Shown: in pieces, positions 1-30,526 of the stretch
Layout: every line of letters begins with the position of its first letter
Position numbering within the stretch: the stretch's first letter is position 1
Assembly: GCF_015832195.1 (NCBI RefSeq)
Contig: NC_052019.1
Span: 49,231,016-49,295,015, forward strand
Length of the DNA: 64,000 bases
From: Motacilla alba alba
Taxonomy: Eukaryota > Chordata > Aves > Passeriformes > Motacillidae
Direction: 5' to 3'
Made by a program: the position numbers and the translations under genes
The notes under the pieces: model-generated
The model's database searches: none
Told to the model about the DNA's origin: nothing
Seen by the model: only the letters and a program-made list of their open reading frames with translations

Positions 1-6193
<6,193 letters not shown>

Positions 6194-7900
6194 GATTCCC
6201 AGACGTTAAGCAGCAGATGGCTCAGCACCAGTACTAACTTCACCGTCCTCCAATATAACTTACATGAAATGCAAACCAAGGCTTTCCTGAAAGATCTACC
6301 ACTACCCTGGAATAAAAGAATCAAGCTCAAACCCCACATTTCAAGCACATAATTTATAAATGAAACCATCTTTTTCCTTCTACCTCTTTCTCCTCATTCT
6401 TGTTTTAAATCCTTTATATTGTGCTTTATATTTTTTTAATAGCCAGTTATGAATTACAAGACCTCCTCCTGTTCTAAAACAGATGTTCTAAAAAGTTTTT
6501 ATTTTAAAAAATTACTTATAATATGCAATCTTTAAATAAAATAAAAAGGAAGGAAACTGTTTCTTTAGGCTTTCATAACACTGCAAACTTAAGAAATTTG
6601 TACATGCAGTTCAGCATAGTGAAACTCTAGGTTAGAACTGAGTATCCATAATGAATGACTGTATTATTCCAGTGCCTAATAAGCAAGGAATGATATAGCA
6701 AAAATTAAAATTTATGGTGACCATGTGTTTGAATTAATAATTTAAGTAAATCATAGACTTACTGGAGACTGGAGAATGTTTAACCATTCAGTATTTTACC
6801 AGATTAACACTCCCAAATATTTTACGTAAAACTGGTGTGTTGTTGTTCTGTGTCGTGGTTTGTATTTGGTGGTTTGGGGTTTTTTTTACCTTTATGCCTC
6901 TTTCTTGAGGTTGTTTTAGTTGTTGATCAGTGTGGTTTAAGACCTTTGGCCAGTTTATACAAATGCCTCTGACGTTTGGGAAGCAGTGTGAAGAAATACG
7001 AATGTGCATCAAGTATTGTTTTTTGTTTCATTATACAAAGGGGACGCTCCTCAATTTCTTAAGTATAAATACATAATAAATGAGAAGAAACGGGTGACTC
7101 GTAACAGTTTGCAAAACCCAAACATAAAGCATCTTACAGTTTTCTGAATTTGCAATGTGGAAACAGAAACACAGGCTATTTCTATTTGGGCAAATATGGT
7201 GAACATTGACATATCTTTAGCATGGACTAATCACAGCTCACAGGCACTCACACGCATGGCAGCTGGGTAGAAGAGCCTGTGAAGCAAGGGGACTGTGCTA
7301 TGGATGACTTACCTGTTTGTGTCAGCAGAAAGAGTCTTTGAGTGGCCCAGCTAGTTTCATGATTTGAGGACAAGAGATCACAGTTTAATGACTTGAGAAT
7401 CAAGAGATTACAGTTTAACCTTAAACATGTTTATAAATGAAATTTGCACAACAATTGAGAGCTGAACTTCAGTCATCAGTGCAAAAGAGCTGAAGTACAA
7501 CAAACCTCACTTCAATCCTCTTCAGGATGATGCAAAGCCCATTTTTGTGGTTGTCATCTGCCAAGCATAGTAAATGCCTGCTGTTAGTATCTTTAGTACA
7601 ATAGCTGCTGCAGTCCAAAACAATAAACCCATTAAATCATTTCTATTAGGGATATTTTATAAGGCAGCCATCTAGATCTGTCCTCACATGGAGGAATGAA
7701 ATGTATTCTGACTGGGAAACAACAAAAAGTTCATACTTTCCTAGAATATTTTGCCCTGCAGACCCTCATGAACACTCAGCTGAAGATGAATTTGTTTGTG
7801 TGCTTGTATAACTTGGACAGAAGGTTTCTGATGGCCTTTCCTAATGACACTCTGGCTCTGAGGTACTCCTGGGGGGGGGTCCAGAAGTGTTGGACAGCTC
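6194..7900. other. ADH1 3'UTR and AT-rich intergenic sequence
   Basis: The first several hundred bases should be the ADH1 3'UTR, ending near the AATAAA cluster at 6535-6546. Beyond that the sequence is AT-rich with no exon, RNA gene or recognisable transposon that I can support. A G homopolymer of nine to ten bases lies near 7870. Confidence 0.6.
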
Positions 7901-7934
7901 TGGACAGCTCTTGCACAGCTCTGTGTAAGCCTCC

Positions 7935-8345
7935 ATTTAGGAGCTTTCCTGGCAGCGAGTAGAGACCACATGCCCCATCAGAGCACCAACTGTCCACTAG
8001 CACATGATAACAGCATGAAAAATCCACCAAAGACATGAAAAATCCAGTAATTTCCCAAGAAAAAAACTAACTACCAGACAAAGCACAAATGGTGTTTTCC
8101 CAGACCTTGAACTATGGCAGAGTTTGACTGAACGTCACTTGGCTTTGCGTACAGCTGAGCACTCCCATGTTTCTGCTCTCCCACCAGACCCCACCCACCC
8201 AGACACTCCCCCAGGAAATGGGACATTCTCCAGTGTGCAGCTCTATTTTCATGTGCTTTTAAGATCATGCTCCCTGACAGTGCATCAAAGCCAAATGATC
8301 ATTCCCACACAATTGTCTCCAGTGCTTCCAGGTTATCAGATGGAG
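7935..8345 (+). pseudogene. Decayed ADH6-like fragment (intron 1 end plus first bases of exon 2)
   Basis: This stretch aligns with the 3' part of intron 1 of the array genes further right. Shared landmarks, in order, are AAAAATCCACCA, a CCAATAATTTTCCAAG-like block (here CCAGTAATTTCCCAAG), ACAAATGGTGTTTTCC against ACAAATGGGGTTTCCT, CACTTGGCTTTGCGTACAGC, and the exon 2 acceptor with the first codons, TTCCAGGTTATCAG. After those bases the exon 2 match stops. It resembles copy 1 (the GCTGAGCAC and ATGTTTCTGCTCTCC block) more than copies 2-4. It is non-coding and looks like the remnant of an older duplicate or of an unequal exchange upstream of the array. The alignment was done by eye. Confidence 0.6.
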
Positions 8346-9159
8346 ACCACAGATCCCAGTAATAAGAACAACTGTGCTACACAGATACCTGGGAGAGAAC
8401 AATCCCATGTTTTGTTCAGGGGTTATCACATCTTTGGACAAGTGAAAAAAATTGCTCTAGACAAGTGATTTTTTTTTTCTCTTACAAGATACACAAATCA
8501 TACTAGAAGTCATGATAGATTTATTTCTTTTTTTAATGCAACAGGTTGACCAGGCTGCATACTGAAAATCTTTAAAACTTCATTCTAAAACTCCTTATTT
8601 CTGGGAAATTATACATCATCATCATCATTCATGGTCTGATTGAGGCTACCAGAGGTGTGCAAACAAATGTATGAAAAAGTAGAAATTTCTTCGGAAAAAC
8701 TGTTAAACATCCCTGTTTACCTAAAATACAGATAAAAGTGATCCGCAGGGGCATCTCTGCTCTAGAGCCTCCAAGACAGAAGCATGTCTTCACCTAGAGG
8801 CTGGGCTGACCAGCAGGGCTGAAGAACTGAATGCCAAGCAGCACATGCATGTGGCTGGGACCACTGTCACACCACAGGGCTGCCATGCTCTGTGCAAGAG
8901 CTCAGACAACTGCTGGGGCAGGATAGAGCAGCTGGGCTGCATCCCTAGAGCTGGAGATAGGTTCAGGGAACTTGAGAGCTGGGGGCTTGGCCGGCCAAAT
9001 CTTGAGTCCTGCAGCTGCTACCAAACTCCCCCTCAGCCCATGGAAAAGAGCTGGGACATTCAATAGCAAGCACCAACACAAACCTCTGCAGGTAGTCCAC
9101 TGAACACATAAACGTGGGACTGATGTCTTCCCAAACACAGAAACAGTTCCCAAACACAC
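8346..9159. other. Intergenic sequence upstream of the array
   Basis: I see no gene here. Sequence similarity to the upstream regions of the other array copies starts only at about 9160 (GGTGCTCATCTTAG), so this stretch is the unique left flank of the array. Short open frames exist on both strands without recognisable domains. Confidence 0.5.
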
Positions 9160-9508
9160 GCGGTGCTCATCTTAGCCTGGTCCTCCAACAAGCTCTAGCT
9201 CATCCTGTCTCTCCTACCCATCACCTTGTCCAATGCCTCAGCAGAAAACAGCTCTGGGGGAACCTGAAGAGGCCAGGGGGTGTGAACCCACAAACCTGGC
9301 TACACAGGAGTGAAGTAAATGTGTCCTTGGGAAAAAATCCTTTCATGACAGACATTCCCCTTACTGCTGTGGTAAAAATAACTGCAATACCACGGACAGT
9401 AAAGCTTCAACACAGTGATGTGTCTTTGTCATCCACACCACATATTCACTGCCTGTATTCGCTTTTTTTTATTTGCTCTTTGCAAATATAATGGTGTGAA
9501 GGGCCACC

Positions 9509-9689
9509 AGGTCAAAGGCTCCGACCTGGCAAAAAGGGGACTCCAAGGAAGCCCCAGCAGTGATGCAGATCTCCTCCCTCCACACCTTCCAGAAGAAAAT
9601 GGAAGAAACCAACCAATCTTTCGCAGCACTCTGAGCCTTTCAGGAAGCGAGAGCAGGGAATGACCCAAGGGCAGCGTCACTGATAAAAG
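9509..9689 (+). promoter_or_regulatory. Putative promoter of array copy 1
   Basis: Upstream of the copy 1 start codon are a nuclear-receptor-like motif AGGTCAAAGGCTC (9509-9521), a CCAAT box (9613-9617) and a TATA-like GATAAAAG (9682-9689). If the TATA-like element is used, transcription would begin near 9715, leaving a 5'UTR of about 210 bases. The motifs recur at the same spacing in the other three copies, but duplication alone would also preserve them. Confidence 0.4.
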
Positions 9690-9924
9690 CCTCCCTCCCT
9701 GCAGGACTTCTGCTCCCGTCCATCTCCCTGCCGCTAGCCAGCTCCTCCCCTCAGCACACAGTGCAGCCCAGCATCCAGCACCCGGCACACATTAACCTGC
9801 GCTCTCCAGAGACGCTGCCGCACCGGGACTGCTCCCGCTCCGCGCCTGGGGGATCCTGCAACACGCCGAGGCAGCAGCTTCCTCCAGCCTTCGACAGCGA
9901 CAGACACAGCTCGGCTAAGACCAC

Positions 9925-13834
<3,910 letters not shown>

Positions 13835-14504
13835 AGGACACAGCCAAGGAAGCCGAGCCAGGGACCCGCACAGCAGCAGCTGCTCTCCTGGCCCAGGCCC
13901 TTCTCAACCAGCACCTCTCCTTGTGGGACACCAGGAGAAGAGAGTTGAGGAACTCACCTGTGCTGGTGGCACTGCTGGTCCTGCTGTGCCCAGACAGGAC
14001 ATAGAAGGATGTCTCTCCCAGGAAAATGCTTGTACTAATAAAGGCTTTTAAACCAACTCATCTGACACAGTGCACTCAATCAACAGAGACTCCAGGGCCT
14101 TGGGACAATTGGTTGGCAGATCAGGAACACAGGCAGTGATTTCCTTGACCTGTCAGTAACGAGGAATTATACTGGTAGGAATAGGCAGATCCATGGCATC
14201 AAGGCGTGGCTCCAAGGCTGGTATGAGCAAAAAAATATTGGGTGTTTGACTGTGGGGTGATCCATTCACCATCTCATCTACAGACACCTGACAGGATGAG
14301 CCATTCTCAGAGGGGAAAAGGAGTTCTAGCACTGGAGCCAGCAGGGCTCTTTGACAGAGCTTTACACTAGTCTGGGAAGGGGAATAGGAAAATACCAGGC
14401 TGGCCTGTGATGAAGAGTGGGATTGTGTACCAAAATGTGAGGAAAGGAGCAGTAAGGACATGCCTCAATCTGCTTCACAAATGTTGGCTACAAAGTACCA
14501 CTCG

Positions 14505-14828
14505 TGAAAATGTTTCTATACCAATGAATGCAGCTCGAGGAACCAGCAATGATGACCGGGAAGCTGTCGCCCGATGCCAGAGACTTGACAGCCTGGGTAT
14601 AAGTGACACTGGTGGGACAAGTCCTGTGACTGCAGTGCCCCATTGCATGTTACAGGCTATTCAGGAGGGAAAGGCAGGGCAGAAGAGGCAGGGAGGTGGC
14701 ACGGCATGGAATGGAAGGGTTGGAAGGTATGGAGCTGAACTGGCCCAGTTAAGAGCCTCTGGGTGAGAATCAAGGGGCAAACAAATTATATGGATGTCAC
14801 CATTGGTATCTACTACAGACCCATCACT
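14505..14828 (+). mobile_element. Degenerate CR1-type LINE endonuclease fragment, spacer 1
   Basis: Read in shifting + frames, the DNA encodes broken pieces of a LINE ORF2 endonuclease domain: LYTN, then WWDKS, then GYRLF and RRERQGRRG, then SLWVRIKG and GIYYRPI. These match the order in avian CR1-type elements. Frameshifts, a stop and a deletion separate the pieces, so it is a dead fragment. Copy 1 lacks one G (CATGTTAC) that the equivalents in spacers 2 and 3 have (CATGGTTAC). The family assignment rests on recalled motif similarity, not on a search. Confidence 0.65.
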
Positions 14829-16854
14829 GTGCTCTGTACTATTCTCTCCTAATTTTTCCCTCTTTGATTCCTATTTGTCTCATTACATCCTGATCTTAGT
14901 ATGGAGGCTTTTCTCCTGCTCTAGTTTTCACTCTGAAACATCCTCAGAGAAATGTACAGACTGTAATGGGGAAGAGACATTGAACGTGCATTTCTGTCCC
15001 ATCACACTCACATGTGGGTGCCAGAGGTGCTATCCCTAGGCTATCAGAAATCCTAAAGTAAAATTCCTCCTCGGCAATGTAACTGCAGAGTGAAATTCTG
15101 TGGGATGTACTATGAGCACAGCTGGTCTGACACAGGAATTTGTTCTGAGGAAAAAAAAAAAGAAAGGCAAGGCTATGGTCCTAATGGGTGCCCCCCAAGT
15201 TGAGATATTCTAATATTCTGTGATAGCATGGACTCAAAATCAGCAATTGCTCTAAGAGTCCTGTTCTCTATTTTAACATTTTTTCCCGCAGCCATTCTCC
15301 TCCACTAGGCTGAACAGAACCAATTGCTCATTTTAATGGATCTTTATCAGAATTTTTTCTATGTCTCTGCCAGGTACAATACACCAGGCTGAATCTAACT
15401 CCCACTTTCCTTACCTCATTTGCCTCATACTGCTATCATTTTGGAAGAGGTACACAATATTTCTGTTCTTATGGAAATTAAAGCACCAGGACATCTTTTA
15501 GAATAGTGAATTATCAATACTGCTAACAAATCCTGCTAGGATATCATCTAGTTTGTCCTTCACAGCAGAATGCAAACATTGTCTCTGCAACAGGTGCCCA
15601 CTTACACTGTGGACAGAAATGTAATGCTGGGTCATTAATAAGGGCACTCATATCAGACTCCGACTTGTAATTAAAAATTACAGAAGCCTGCTGCTGGCAC
15701 CAGAAAAGATAAGATTTGTACTTAGCCCTCATAAGTGCATTTCAGCATCTGTTCCACAGAGATTTCTGGCAAATATTCTACCGTCTCTCCACCTCTTTGA
15801 TAAAGGCAGCTAACAACCAGAACATAAAGAGGGGGACACAAAACTGACTACCAAGATGAAGACACACACCTTGAATTCTGTGCCTGTGTGTGTACTAACA
15901 TCTGACCTCACCAATCAGCTATTAAAGCTTATAAAATGCATGACTGTTTACAGCAAGTCAGGGGAGCACACACTGTAGAACGTGGAGACAAATGATCTGC
16001 CATTAAAATGTCAATCATTAAATCCATGCCTGCTGACATACAACTTGGATCTTATTTTCCCTCTATTACCTGGATAAGAAGAAAACAACAACAACCACCT
16101 GTCTGAAATAGATACAAAAAGCTGCACAGCAACAGGATCTCAGTATCAGCTCCCTACTATCAATACCTACCCATTTCAAATGTTTTGCAGATGTGCCAGC
16201 TCCCCAGGGCCCTTCACAGCTGCAAGCAGGGCCGACAGAAATTCTCCTTTCACATCACTGGTGGGTTTGCAAGTTTGGGGGACTAGAGCATCGCATGGAT
16301 GTTTTAAGGAAAAATAACAGTACGTATTTGGAAGATCTTTTTACAGCCATTGTGTCGGTTATACACTCAACAGCAGTCATTAGACACATCTCGAGAGCCA
16401 CGAAGTGCCAGCACAAGTAGCACATTTATGCCCTTAGGTGTGAGATGAAATCATAAGCCACCTGTATGGAATGCTATCTAGGAAGCAGGTGAACAAATTC
16501 ATTCTTTGTTACAGGACTTCTGAAATGTGTTGGTTTCAACTTCAAATACTGCCAGCCCTATGGGATATCAGCCACAGAGCACTTGTCCTCTCGAATGGCT
16601 TTCCAGCCCTTCTGCAAGGCAGAAAACGGAACGGGAATCAAAGCCAACTGATCTATGTCCCAGGAGGTCTGTATACGGGGTCTGTCTGAACAGCCTACAG
16701 AGTATTTTTGGTTTTGGCTGAGCACTTAAATCAGCCCACTTTCAGGCTGAAGTGAGGCTGGCAAGGCACAGGAAAGTACATGATGAATCTTGGAGAAGAA
16801 GTGTATTTTTGCTCCACAACATCTGGTGGGAGACCTGCCAGGGTAACAGGCATG

Positions 16855-17090
16855 AGGGAGAGTAAGCTTAAACCAGATATTAGGAAGTAATTCTTTACTG
16901 TGACAGTGCTGAGGCACTGGAACAGGCTGAGGAGAAGTTGTGGATGCTCCCTTCCAGGCAGCATTTGAGGCCACTCAGATGTGGCTATGAGCAAGTTCCT
17001 CTAGTGAGAGCTGTTCCCGCCCATGGTGGGGGCTGGAAGGACATGATCTTTAAGGTCCCTTCTAAACAAGGCCATTCTGTGATTTTGTGA
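16855..17090 (+). mobile_element. CR1 LINE 3'-terminal fragment, spacer 1
   Basis: The sequence contains the familiar 3' end of avian CR1 elements: AGATATTAGGAAGTAATTCT, GTGCTGAGGCACTGGAACAG, TGTGGATGCTCCCTTCCAGG, GATCTTTAAGGTCCCTTC, and a terminal ATTCTGTGATTTTGTGA that is close to the 8-bp tail repeats of CR1. It is a 5'-truncated, ancient copy in + orientation. The same insertion is present in the other two spacers, so it predates the array. Confidence 0.85.
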
Positions 17091-17844
17091 AGGACGTGTG
17101 AATCAACTGTAGAGCTGAATGTGCCAAGCTTGAGTCTACAGCGCAATGCCCTCCTCATTCATGAATGTTACATTTTTTCTAAACATGTCTGGCCCATTTT
17201 TGCTAATCCAAATGCCAGCAGATGGCTTTTGATTTAAAAAAAAAAATCTCTCTCTATATATATATACACATATGAACTATCTCAATAGCCAAAGAGCTAA
17301 CTTCTGCCCATTATATCATTCTAAATGGCTAGTGAACCAAAAAGAGGGTTCATGTCATTAGTGCCAGCCTTCTAGGAAATTATCCCATTCCTTAGATTTC
17401 CTTTCAGCCACACACAAGGAAGATTCCTTTGGAGCTGTGGGGGTTACATCATGCTCTGGGTGCTCATCTTAGTCTGGTCCTCCAACAAGCTCTCACTCAT
17501 CCAATCCCTGCAGTGAGTGCATCACCTTGTCCAATTCCCCAGCAGAAAACAGCTCGGGGGGAACCTGAAGAGCCCGGGTGGACTGAACCCACCGACAAAC
17601 CTGGTTACACAGGAGTGAAGCAAATGGGTACTTGGGAAAAAAATCCTCTTCTGACACTTTCTGCCATTACTGATCTGGTGAAAATAGCTGCGATAACACA
17701 GACAGTCAAGCTTCAAACCAGGAGGACACCTGCCTTTGTCCACCACGCAACATTTTCACTGACTTTTGATTTGTTTTGTTGTTGTTTTTTGGGTTTGTTT
17801 TAATTTTTAATCCTTTTGCAAATATAATGGTGTGAAGGGCCACC

Positions 17845-18025
17845 AGGTCAAATGCTCCGACCTGGCAAAAAGGGGACTCCGAGGAAGCCCCAGCAGTGAT
17901 GCAGATCTCCTCCCTCCACACCTTCCAGAAGAAAATGGAAGAAACCAACCAATCTTTCGCAGCACTCTGAGCCTTTCAGGAAGCGAGAGCAGGGAATGAC
18001 CCAAGGGCAGAGTCACTGATAAAAG
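17845..18025 (+). promoter_or_regulatory. Putative promoter of array copy 2
   Basis: It has the same arrangement as copy 1: receptor-like motif at 17845-17857, here AGGTCAAATGCTC with G to T in the second half, CCAAT at 17949-17953 and GATAAAAG at 18018-18025. Prediction only. Confidence 0.4.
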
Positions 18026-18261
18026 CCTCCCTCCCTGCAGGACTTCTGCTCCCGTCCATCTCCCTGCCGCTAGCCAGCTCCTCCCCTCAGCACACAGTGC
18101 AGCCCAGCATCCAGCACCCGGCACACATTAACCTGCGCTCTCCAGAGACGCTGCCGCACCGGGACTGCTCCCGCTCCGCGCCTGGGGGATCCTGCAACAC
18201 GCCGAGGCAGCAGCTTCCCTCCAGCCTTCGACAGCGACAGACACAGCTCGGCTAAGACCAC

Positions 18262-22182
<3,921 letters not shown>

Positions 22183-22852
22183 AGGACACAGCCAAGGAAG
22201 CCGAGCCAGGGACCCGCACAGCAGCAGCTGCTCTCCTGGCCCGGGCCCTTCTCAACCAGCACCTCTCCTTGTGGGACACCAGGAGAAGAGAGTGAGGAAC
22301 TCACCTGTGCTGGTGGCACTGCTGGTCCTGCTGTGCCCAGACAGGACATTGAAGGATGTCTCTCCCAGGAAAATGCTTGTACTAATAAAGGCTTTTAAAC
22401 CAACTCATCTGACACAGTGCACTCAATCAACAGAGGCTCCAGGGCCTTGGGACAATTGGTTGGCAGATCAGGAACACACGCAGTGATTTCCTTGACCTGT
22501 CGGTAACGAGGAATTATACTGGTAGGAATAGGCAGATCCATGGCGTCAAGGCATGGCTCCAAGGCTGGTGGGAGCAAAAAAATATTGGGTGTTTGACTGT
22601 GGGGTGATCCATTCACCATCTCATCTACAGACACCTGACAGGATGAGCCATTCTCAGAGGGGAAAAGGAGTTCTAGCACTGGAGCCAGCAGGGCTCTTTG
22701 ACAGAGCTTTACACTAGTCTGGGAAGGGCAATGGGAAAATACCAGGCTGGCCTGTGATGAAGAGTGGGATTGTGTACCAAAATGTGAGGAAAGGAGCAGT
22801 AAGGACATGCCTCAATCTGCTTCACAAGTGTTGGCTACAAAGTACCACTCGT

Positions 22853-23176
22853 GAAAATGTTTCTATACCAATGAATGCAGCTCGAGGAACCAGCAATGAT
22901 GACCGGGAAGCTGTCGCCCGATGCCAGAGACTTGACAGCCTGGGTATAAGTGACACTGGTGGGACAAGTCCTGTGACTGCAGTGCCCCATTGCATGGTTA
23001 CAGGCTATTCAGGAGGGAAAGGCAGGGCAGAAGAGGCAGGGAGGTAGCACGGCATGGAATGGAAGGGTTGGAAGGTATGGAGCTGAACTGGCCCAGTTAA
23101 GAGCCTCTGGGTGAGAATCAAGGGGCAAACAAATTATATGGATGTCACCATTGGTATCTACTACAGACCCATCACT
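22853..23176 (+). mobile_element. Degenerate CR1-type endonuclease fragment, spacer 2
   Basis: Orthologous position and sequence to the relic in spacer 1. The reading frame through WWDKS, GYRLF and RRERQGRRG is continuous here because CATGGTTAC is intact, but the fragment as a whole is still broken. Confidence 0.65.
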
Positions 23177-25204
23177 GTGCTCTGTACTATTCTCTCCTAA
23201 TTTTTCCCTCTTTGATTCCTATTTGTCTCTTTACATCCTGATGTATGGAGGCTTTTCTCCTGCTCTAGTTTTCACTCTGAAACATCCTCAGAGAAATGTA
23301 CAGACTGTAATGGGGAAGAGACATTGAACGTGCATTTCTGTCCCATCACACTCACATGTGGGTGCCAGAGGTGCTATCCCTAGGCTATCAGAAATCCTAA
23401 AGTAAAATTCCTCCTCGGCAATGTAACTGCAGAGTGAAATTCTGTGGGATGTACTATGAGCACAGCTGGTCTGACACAGGAATTTGTTCTGAGGAAAAAA
23501 AAAAAAAAAAAAGAAAGGCAAGGCTATGGTCCTAATGGGTGCCCCCCAAGTTGAGATATTCTAATATTCTGTGATAGCATGGACTCAAAATCAGCAATTG
23601 CTCTAAGAGTCCTGTTCTCTATTTTAACATTTTTTCCCGCAGCCATTCTCCTCCACTAGGCTGAACAGAACCAATTGCTCATTTTAATGGATCTTTATCA
23701 GAATTTTTTCTATGTCTCTGCCAGGTACAATACACCAGGCTGAATCTAACTCCCACTTTCCTTACCTCATTTGCCTCATACTGCTATCATTTTGGAAGAG
23801 GTACACAATATTTCTGTTCTTATGGAAATTAAAGCACCAGGACATCTTTTAGAATAGTGAATTATCAATACTGCTAACAAATCCTGCTAGGATATCATCT
23901 AGTTTGTCCTTCACAGCAGAATGCAAACATTGTCTCTGCAACAGGTGCCCACTTACACTGTGGACAGAAATGTAATGCTGGGTCATTAATAAGGGCACTC
24001 ATATCAGACTCCGACTTGTAATTAAAAATTACAGAAGCCTGCTGCTGGCACCAGAAAAGATAAGATTTGTACTTAGCCCTCATAAGTGCATTTCAGCATC
24101 TGTTCCACAGAGATTTCTGGCAAATATTCTACCGTCTCTCCACCTCTTTGATAAAGGCAGCTAACAACCAGAACATAAAGAGGGGGACACAAAACTGACT
24201 ACCAAGATGAAGACACACACCTTGAATTCTGTGCCTGTGTGTGTACTAACATCTGACCTCACCAATCAGCTATTAAAGCTTATAAAATGCATGACTGTTT
24301 ACAGCAAGTCAGGGGAGCACACACTGTAGAACATGGAGACAAATGATCTGCCATTAAAATGTCAATCATTAAATCCATGCCTGCTGACATACAACTTGGA
24401 TCTTATTTTCCCTCTATTACCTGGATAAGAAGAAAACAACAACCAACACCTGTCTGAAAGAGATACAAAAAGCTGCACAGCAACAGGATCTCAGTATCAG
24501 CTCCCTACAATCAATACCTACCCATTTCAAGTGTTTTGCAGATGTGCCAGCTCCCCAGGGCCCTTCACAGCTGCAAGCAGGGCCGACAGAAATTCTCCTT
24601 TCACATCACTGGTGGGTTTGCAAGTTTGGGGGACTAGAGCATCGCATGGATGTTTTAAGGAAAAATAACAGTACGTATTTGAAAGATCTTTTTACAGCCA
24701 TTGTGTCGGTTATACACTCAACAGCAGTCATTTGACACATCTTGAGAGCCACGAAGTGCCAGCACAAGTAGCACATTTATGCCCTTAGGTGTGAGATGAA
24801 ATCATAAGCCACCTGTATGGAATGCTATCTAGGAAGCAGGTGAACAAATTCATTCTTTGTTACAGGACTTCTGAAATGTGTTGGTTTCAACTTCAAATAC
24901 TGCCAACCCTATGGGATATCAGCCACAGAGCACTTGTCCTCTGGAATGGCTTTCCAGCCCTTGTGCAAGGCAGAAAACAGAACGGGAATCAAAGCCAACT
25001 GATCTATGTCCCAGGAGTTCTGTATACTGGGTCTGTCTGAACAGCCTACAGAGTATTTTTGGTTTTGGTTGAGCACTTAAATCAGCCCACTTTCAGGCTG
25101 AAGTGAGGCTGGCAAGGCACAGGAAAGTACATGACAATCTTGGAGAAGAAGTGTATTTTTGCTCCACAACATCCGGTGGGAGACCTGCCAGAATAACAGG
25201 CATG

Positions 25205-25439
25205 AGGGAGAGTAGGCTTAATCCAGATATTAGGAAGTAATTCTTTACTGTGACAGTGCTGAGGCACTGGAACAGGCTGAGGAGAAGTTGTGGATGCTCC
25301 CTTCCGGGCAGCATTTGAGGCCACTCAGATGTGGCTATGAGCAAGTTCCTCTAGTGAGAGCTGTTCCTGCTCATGGTGGGGCTGGAAGGACATGATCTTT
25401 AAGGTCCCTTCTAACCAAGGCCATTCTGTGATTTTGTGA
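25205..25439 (+). mobile_element. CR1 LINE 3'-terminal fragment, spacer 2
   Basis: Same ancient insertion as in spacer 1, with private substitutions such as TCCGGGCAGC. The GATCTTTAAGGTCCCTTC landmark is present. Confidence 0.85.
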
Positions 25440-26211
25440 AGGACGTGTGAATCAACTGTAGAGCTGAACGTGCCAAGCTTGAGTCTACAGCGCAATGCCC
25501 TCCTCATTCATGAATGTTACATTTTTTCTAAACATGTCTGGCCCATTTTTGCTAATCCAAATGCCAGCAGATGGCTTTTGATTTTAAAAAAAACCAAAGA
25601 ACTCTATATATATACACACATATGAACTATCTCAATAGCCAAAGAGCTAACTTCTCCCCATTATATCATTCTAAATGGCTAGTGAACCAAAAAGAGGTTT
25701 CATGTCATTAGTGCCAGCCTTCTAGGAAATTATCCCATTCCTTAGGTTTGCAAAAGTGTCCTTTCAGCCACTCAGCCACACACAAGGAAGATTCCTTTGG
25801 AGCTGTGGGGGTTACATCACACTCTGGCTGCAATCTTAGCCTGGTCCTCCAACAAGCTCTCGCTCATCCAATCCCTGCAATGCATCACCTTGTCCAATTC
25901 CCCAGCAGAAAACAGCTCGGGGGGAACCTGAAGAGCCCGGGTGGACTGAACCCACCGACAAACCTGGTTACACTGGAGTGAAGCAAATGGGTACTTGGGA
26001 AAAAAATCCTCTACTGACACTTTCTGCCATTACTGATCTGGTGAAAATAGCTGCGATAACACAGACAGTCAAGCTTCAAACCAGGAGGACACCTGCCTTT
26101 GTCCACCACGCAACATTTTCACTGACTTTTGATTTGTTTTGGGGTTTTTTTGGTTTTTTTTTTGTTTTAATTTTTAATCCTTTTGCAAATATAATGGTGT
26201 GAAGGGCCACC

Positions 26212-26392
26212 AGGTCAAATGCTCCGACCTGGCAAAAAGGGGACTCCGAGGAAGCCCCAGCAGTGATGCAGATCTCCTCCCTCCACACCTTCCAGAAGAA
26301 AATGGAAGAAACCAACCAATCTTTCGCAGCACTCTGAGCCTTTCAGGAAGCGAGAGCAGGGAATGACCCAAGGGCAGCGTCACTGATAAAAG
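26212..26392 (+). promoter_or_regulatory. Putative promoter of array copy 3
   Basis: Receptor-like motif AGGTCAAATGCTC at 26212-26224 (same variant as copy 2), CCAAT at 26316-26320, GATAAAAG at 26385-26392. Prediction only. Confidence 0.4.
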
Positions 26393-26627
26393 CCTCCCTC
26401 CCTGCAGGACTTCTGCTCCCGTCCATCTCCCTGCCGCTAGCCAGCTCCTCCCCTCAGCACACAGTGCAGCCCAGCATCCAGCACCCGGCACACATTAACC
26501 TGCGCTCTCCAGAGACGCTGCCGCACCGGGACTGCTCCCGCTCCACGCCTGCGGGATCCTGCAACACGCCGAGGCAGCAGCTTCCTCCAGCCTGCGACAG
26601 CGACAGACACAGCTCGGCTAAGACCAC

Positions 26628-30526
<3,899 letters not shown>

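Larger units (their letters stand above)
14043..17457. other. Array spacer 1
   Basis: This is the first of three nearly identical spacers. It follows the copy 1 polyadenylation signal and ends where similarity to the copy 1 upstream region begins. It holds two degenerate CR1-type fragments (about 14505-14828 and 16855-17090), an A-rich run near 15150 and a short TC/TA microsatellite near 17250-17275. Open frames inside it have no recognisable domain apart from the transposon relics. It has no visible counterpart before 9160 or after 39130. Confidence 0.75.
22390..25825. other. Array spacer 2
   Basis: Near-identical to spacer 1 with scattered substitutions and small indels. For example, a longer A run lies near 23492 and a few bases are missing near 23240. 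It has the same two CR1 relics and no gene. Confidence 0.75.

Noticed and set aside
14043..17457. Conserved open frames in the spacers, repeated three times
   Set aside because: They are conserved only because the spacers are recent duplicates. Apart from LINE endonuclease scraps they have no recognisable domains, and overlapping frames are open equally.
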